From Tritrichomonas foetus (taxonomy: Eukaryota; Parabasalia; Tritrichomonadida; Tritrichomonadidae): a stretch of 64,000 nucleotides of DNA. Below the pieces are notes generated by a model. It did not search any database, was not told the origin of the DNA, and saw nothing but the letters and a program-made list of their open reading frames with translations. Shown here piece after piece: positions 59,505 to 64,000 of the stretch. The position numbers and the translations under genes were made by a program. Every line of letters starts with the position of its first letter. Within the stretch, counting starts at the first letter, position 1. The stretch covers positions 32,667 through 96,666 of the forward strand of contig MLAK01000559.1 of assembly GCA_001839685.1 (NCBI GenBank), given 5' to 3'.

Positions 59505-59849
59505 TCATACCAAAGAAATAGAACTATCAAAATTAACTCTACTTTTGGATTCTTTGTCGTAATGGTATTTGTTAAAGAATTTTCGCATTTTTTCTTGAAT
59601 TGTACATACAGCGCAATTTTTAATTCGGAAAATAGTCTCTTCGGCATCGATCGGGCGAATAGATGATTCTTCATCAGCTATGTGCATACAAGTAGAAAAA
59701 GTTAAATGGAGGTCTTTTGTCTTTCGATTTGCATAGATCGAACTTTCGGGGATTTTGACTCTTTTGTTTCTCCTTTCTGAGCATGGAGATTTAATCAATT
59801 TTGGAAATGATGTACCAATAACATGTGTTGGCGTTCCTTTGATATCCAT
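59505..59849 (-). CDS. Small hypothetical protein, 114 aa
   Basis: From ATG 59849, MDIKGTPTHVIGTSFPKLIK; basic and Ser-rich at the start, with three Cys in the body (SPCSERRNKRVKIPESSIY, HLTFSTCMHIADEESS, IKNCAVCTIQEKMRKFF). The CAVC pair could bind metal but has no obvious partner pair. A near-ideal initiator is 7 bases upstream, strengthening the case for a real gene. No family recognised. Confidence 0.55.
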   Translation of the reverse strand: MDIKGTPTHVIGTSFPKLIKSPCSERRNKRVKIPESSIYANRKTKDLHLTFSTCMHIADEESSIRPIDAEETIFRIKNCAVCTIQEKMRKFFNKYHYDKESKSRVNFDSSISLV

Positions 59850-59853
59850 TCAG

Positions 59854-59858
59854 AATGA
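59854..59858 (-). promoter_or_regulatory. Initiator-like TCATT
   Basis: TTCATTCTGA directly precedes the ATG at 59849 on the minus strand; A+1 is at 59856. A full match to the trichomonad TCA+1YW motif with very short leader. Confidence 0.55.
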
Positions 59859-60044
59859 ACAATCTATTTAAATGTACGTTTAGAATTTTAATTTAAATTT
59901 CAGAGAGTTTTGAAATATCACAGATAAGGATGTATTAGGAAATGTGTCGAAGTGATAGAATTTAACGTACCAATTTTTTAAATTATCATTATTTGTGGCG
60001 CTCACCTTAGACAATGGTGAATTTAGATAGCATTTTATATGTAG

Positions 60045-60063
60045 GCATGGGTATCGATAGATG
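60045..60063 (+). repeat. Direct repeat copy A
   Basis: GCATGGGTATCGATAGATG; 17 of 19 positions match copy B at 62990-63008 in the same orientation, 2.95 kb away. Together they bracket the decayed gene at 61097-62439. Confidence 0.5.
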
Positions 60064-60210
60064 ATTCACTTTAATTAATATTTCTATTGATAGCAATTTT
60101 TCTATCATATATCGATTTCAAGAGGTTCAGTTTTTTTTTTTTTATGAGATATGCTAAAAATAAAACCCCGCACTTTTCTATCAAATAGTGGAACAATATT
60201 AGATTCACAC

Positions 60211-60249
60211 TACTTTTCTCTGGCGCACGCCATGTGCCTGAGAAAGGTA
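60211..60249. repeat. 17-bp imperfect stem-loop
   Basis: TACTTTTCTCTGGCGCA (60211-60227) and TGTGCCTGAGAAAGGTA (60233-60249) pair at 14 of 17 positions around a 5-base loop. Unusually GC-rich here. Possible terminator or structured RNA. Confidence 0.5.
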
Positions 60250-61096
60250 ATTTATTTTGAATCCAATTTTGCGTTCTACTAAAAAAGATGAGTCTCAGTT
60301 GTCAAATCAAAAATTTAAGAAAACATCTAGATCGAGATGGACTGCATAAAACAAACTTCCAGTTGATTTTCCCCGCCACGGAAACTCTTCTCAAGTTTGG
60401 GTCAGCAGTCTCACGAGAAAATCCATAATCTATCAATATTTACAAAAATTGGAGAATTCTCGTCAGGTCAGAATAAAATCTTTCTTATTTCTTATTTTCT
60501 TAAGAATCATTGATTGCTTTTTTTTTTCTATGAAATGCAAATGATTTCAATTCAAGAATTTTTACGATTCATGAGCTAATTCATCATCTTTATATGTAGA
60601 CGGTGAGTGTCCGAACTTGGTGAGTCATATATATCATCAAAACAAGAAAAATCTTGAGAGAAAATGGAAATTGGACGAACTTTATCCTAAACAATTGATC
60701 GAATATCAAAAAAATGAAAATTTACTGAAAAAATGACATTTTCAATACGATATTAACCTAATGTGGTTGACAAATTAACGCTGTTCTCAGTTTATAATGG
60801 TCACACAATTTGAAAAAAATGACTTTCGAGTCTATGGAAAAGGATATTTGAGATAGAGATGAAGATTAATGACATCTTTAAAGTTATTTAAGGATATCCA
60901 CATATGCAAAATAAAGCTAAAACGGCGTTTTCAATTTTCATCTTATTAACAAATTTCACCTTACTTTTTCTTAGTTACAATGATCTTCATCATATAAAAA
61001 AAATGTGTAAAAGCAATTTGTCGATTTGCCATTCCTAAAGTATTGATGGAAACTGATCATTGTGGTGGAGATAAGTTTGATCCTTTACGTAATTCA

Positions 61097-62439
61097 TCAA
61101 GCTCGTGTCTTGTTCGAAATCATCAAAGCTCTTCGGAACATTAGCATATTCAAGAAATCGAGGATAGGCTTCGCAAATCGGGAATGTTTCTTGAACCAAT
61201 CAACAAGCTTTGGTAAGTACTTTTTGTTATAATGATTAATGTAACATTCTTTGTCATTAATTATACGATTGAGCTCATTACGAATGTCTTCAAGTACCTT
61301 TTCAAAATCTTCGGCTGCTTGGTGATTCTTCATGATTTGTACAAGTGCCTTTTTAGAGATGAGGTTGAAGTTATACAACTTATGTTCATGGTATTTGATT
61401 TTGCTGCAATAATAAATGATCTTCATCGCTTCTTCAGGCATGCTATTTGCAATGGCTGATTCTACTTCTTTCTTGCTTTGGTCAACTTCATCTTCGATTG
61501 AGGAGGAGGAACCTTCTTCTTAAGTTCACTGATTTCTTCTTGTAATCCTCTGATGATTGATTTCTTTTTGCCCAAAACTTTTTCTGTTGTCTTCAGTTTC
61601 TTTTCTAAGTCTTCAATCTTCTGTTCCATTTCTTTCTCACGTCCATGGTATTGGAAGAGTTTGCGTTGATAAAAAGGAGTTTCACCATGAACCATTAGAG
61701 GAGTGTCAAGCTTGTTCTGTATGTTCCATTCTAAAAAGCAATATTTCAATTTAAAGTTTTTGCATGAGTCTCTTAAATAGTCAATGTTAATTGTAATATC
61801 AACTAAAAACTGATGCATCTAGGGTAACAGCCGTGTTTAAAAATAGCTTGAGCACTGTCATTAAAGGTATCATGTGTTGACACCGGCAGTGTTTCATGTA
61901 CCACATGATGATCATCAATTTCATCTGTGTTATCATTTGTATGCACAGTATTATCATCAGAAACCTCAGATGATAGATTTGATATTTGTTCGAAATCATC
62001 ATTATCAACTCGTTTTTTGTCCTCCTCATCAGAAAACTCATGGACAGTAGTTTGTGGCAGTGCTATCTTGTGAATGACCGGGCATTTACCAGTATACTTC
62101 CCTGCATGTTTTTCTCCTTCTGGATGATGCCATAATGGTAAATGTTGCACATATTTTTCTCTGTTCCTCATCTCCTTCATCGTTCTTGTTCTTCTCACCG
62201 TCTAGGTGATGTTTTAGCTGGGTGACATTTTCATCTATGACTGACATGGCTTCATCAACTTGCGTATTGTGTTTTGGAACATTATCAACATCATTTTTGC
62301 TGATATCAGCATTATTGCTGACTTCAACATTCGTCATGTTTGTTTTTTCTTGAAGCCTTTTGAACTTAAGAAATTCCTGATACATTTGAAAATCTTCGAA
62401 ATACATATTAACTCCTAATGAGTTAGTCTTATCTTCCAT
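61097..62439 (-). pseudogene. Decayed coiled-coil gene of unknown (repeat) family
   Basis: Four overlapping minus-strand frames line up head to tail as one protein broken by frameshifts near 62180 and 61810 and a stop at 61462. It starts at ATG 62439 (MEDKTNSLGVNMYFEDFQMY) with an acidic middle (FSDEEDKKRVDNDDFEQISN). Next come a hydrophobic segment (YCFLEWNIQNKLDTPLMVHG), a coiled coil (GREKEMEQKIEDLEKKLKTT) and a helical end (MPEEAMKIIYYCSKIKYHEH, DWFKKHSRFAKPILDFLN). Total coding length would be ~440 residues. The MVHGETPFYQRKLFQYHGRE block looks ordered. The family is not recognised; the setting between direct repeats suggests a mobile or multicopy origin. Confidence 0.55.
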
Positions 62440-63392
62440 CTGTAAATTAAAAAAATGGACTGATTTGAGTAAGACATCAATATACTTAGATCACACCAAC
62501 ACCATATACTATTTTGTATTATATGATCAACATTCTATAGAAAATGCTCACAAAATCTCTTATATATTTCTATATTTTATCAAAATTTCATATACATTTT
62601 CAAGAGAAAGTTCACTAATCTCATTAGAAGTTTCTATACTTTTTAATCCACCAACAAACAATTTTTCCCACTGAAACCCAACTTATCACACTCACAACAA
62701 GATATATTATAACATCAACGAACATTTTATCAAAAATTTTTAAATTTTTTTATGATATCCTATTAATGACACCTTAGATGGAGCGTAACGAGGTCTATAG
62801 AACTCACCAAAAATATAGCTGACTTACTTCAAGGACTTTCTTGTTTTACCACATCTTTATTGGGCGACTTTTTCTTATGAAAAGTCATACAAGCTCCTTT
62901 TTAACACTTCGCATTAATGAACCTTTATGACAGGTCGAATATATATGCTCTATTGGCATCATGTGTCATCGATATATAATTTAAGCTATGCCTGGGTATC
63001 AATAGATGGATAGAAAGTCGCAAACAAACGATGTTTTGATTAAAATAATTATTGATGCTTGTAACTAGTTACTCATGAAAAAGACACCATAAAAGTTGAT
63101 GAAAAATACATTTACTGTCTCAGATGCTCGAAATGGCTTAATATTAAATACTTTAGGAAATGTTAAAGCTACATTGATGGGGTCATTAATGAGGACTTTA
63201 ATGGATAAATTGATTTTAAATGTGGTGAAGACATTAATGAAAACATTTATGGGAATGGGTGAATAGATTACAATAGGATGTGAAAATGATAATAGTAAAT
63301 GCTTGGCAAATATCGCAGTGAACATTAAGTGAGACGTAAAATTGGTTATTTTTGAGGTGGGCCTCATTTTCATTTCCTATTATAACTATTAA
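62440..63392. other. Gene-free spacer
   Basis: About 950 bases with repeat copy B and, at 63150-63260, a run of loosely repeated ATTAATGAxxACxTTxATGG words. Minus-strand and plus-strand frames of up to 102 codons here are low in coding character. Confidence 0.4.
62990..63008 (+). repeat. Direct repeat copy B
   Basis: GCCTGGGTATCAATAGATG, partner of 60045-60063. Confidence 0.5.
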
Positions 63393-63641
63393 ACTGATTT
63401 AAAATATGAAGTGTATCAAAGATTTATTGATGTTGCCATGAATAAATTAATCCCTATTCTAATAGGAATCCTTGAGAGAAAAATGTCTCTTATGAATGGA
63501 ATCCCATTCCGAGAGGTTGAAAACTATATATTTCGAAAGATATATGAGCCAATTACGGCAAGGATAACATCATTAAACCATCAAGAGGAAATTTGCTTGT
63601 GGAGCTCTTACAAGTTGGTTCAAAATCGACGAATGGACTGA
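63393..63641 (+). pseudogene. Protein fragment without start, possible repeat-family gene
   Basis: An open stretch after an in-frame TAA (63390-63392) lacks an ATG near its 5' end (first M after VYQRFIDVA). It reads MNKLIPILIGILERKMSLMN and GIPFREVENYIFRKIYEPIT, then ITSLNHQEEICLWSSYKLVQ to a TGA at 63639-63641. Coding-like and probably the N-terminal part of a mobile-element protein (an HTH-like GIPFREVENYIFRKI is possible), cut by decay. Confidence 0.35.
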
Positions 63642-64000
63642 TAAAAATGCATCAAATTATAAAGGTTAATGTGCCAAAATCGTCACCAGGAGAGAAAAAA
63701 TTAATAATATTAACAATCTTATGATACATTTCATTGTGATACTCATTATATCAGTGGAGCTCTATCAGAAATTTTAACATACATTTTCTCTCGAAATAGA
63801 ATCACTACCCTCTTAAGCCTGAAGTTGCTGCCCCAATGAAATGCAAAAGGAGTCTTTGTTATTGTCATGTCAAGAATTTATTCCTTCAATCTCTCATCGA
63901 TATATGCTTAGAACACCTCGATCTATTATTTGCATTCCAATGAATCCTAGGATCTTCAATCATACTTCACTATTATGTAGTGCAGTCAAGTTCTGATATA
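63642..64000. other. Right-edge sequence, no gene seen
   Basis: AT-rich; plus-strand reading shows scattered protein-like words interrupted by stops, perhaps the decayed continuation of the preceding fragment. Confidence 0.35.

Larger units (their letters stand above)
59850..61096. other. 1.2-kb gene-free region with repeats
   Basis: Contains one copy of the GCxTGGGTATCxATAGATG direct repeat (60045-60063), repeated CTATTGAT/TCGATAG words to ~60120, and the GC-rich hairpin at 60211-60249. 60290-60440 is slightly GC-richer than its surroundings without identifiable content. Confidence 0.45.

Noticed and set aside
63065..63373. 102-codon minus-strand frame
   Set aside because: Ile/Phe/Asn-rich antisense of loosely repeated ATTAATG words; no ordered domain or promoter motif.

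Overview
The window comes from an AT-rich, intron-poor protist nuclear genome, almost certainly a parabasalid (trichomonad) and most like Tritrichomonas or Trichomonas. The strongest evidence is a gene at 29.3 kb encoding an initiator-binding domain (IBD, the IBP39/M3BP family), a transcription-factor fold described from trichomonads. Supporting evidence: long single-exon genes, very short 5' leaders with TCAYW initiator-like motifs a few bases before the ATG, Asn- and Lys-rich low complexity, and relics of Tc1/mariner, DDE_1 (pogo/jerky-like) and probable Maverick elements. Assignment to a particular species is inference.

Region 1 (1-45.6 kb) is a dense single-copy gene region. In order it holds: an unknown gene cut by the left edge; a small hypothetical; a large multi-pass membrane protein with a cyclase-like C-terminus; a multi-ubiquitin-like protein; a RasGEF; a helical-repeat protein; an ArfGAP; an Asn-rich C2H2 zinc-finger protein; a coiled-coil protein; an auxin-efflux-carrier family transporter; RFC1 with two BRCT modules; a protein O-mannosyltransferase; a PSP1-domain protein; the IBD protein; a SART3/Prp24-like U6 snRNP factor; an ABCA-type transporter; a Sec7-PH ArfGEF; a hypothetical; an SNM1/Pso2-type nuclease; ribosomal protein eS10; and a CARMIL-like PH-LRR gene broken by an in-frame TAG. 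Three of these regulate small GTPases (RasGEF, ArfGAP, ArfGEF), two act in DNA replication or repair (RFC1, SNM1), and two in basic gene expression (IBD, SART3-like).

Region 2 (45.6-57.5 kb) is a mobile-element graveyard. It holds a frameshifted unknown gene, a DDE transposase relic, a Tc1/mariner element with 13-bp inverted ends, a strip of tiny overlapping minus-strand ORFs with a degenerate Maverick-type integrase piece and a perfect 9-bp stem-loop, and two DDE_1 transposase relics, one with recognisable terminal inverted repeats.

Region 3 (57.5-64 kb) holds an intact BTB-domain gene, a small intact gene with a textbook initiator, and further decayed multi-frameshift sequence of an unknown family.

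No tRNA, rRNA, CRISPR array or canonical trichomonad intron was recognised by eye. Starts are placed at the first in-frame ATG; several open frames open at TTG or GTG, which were not used.
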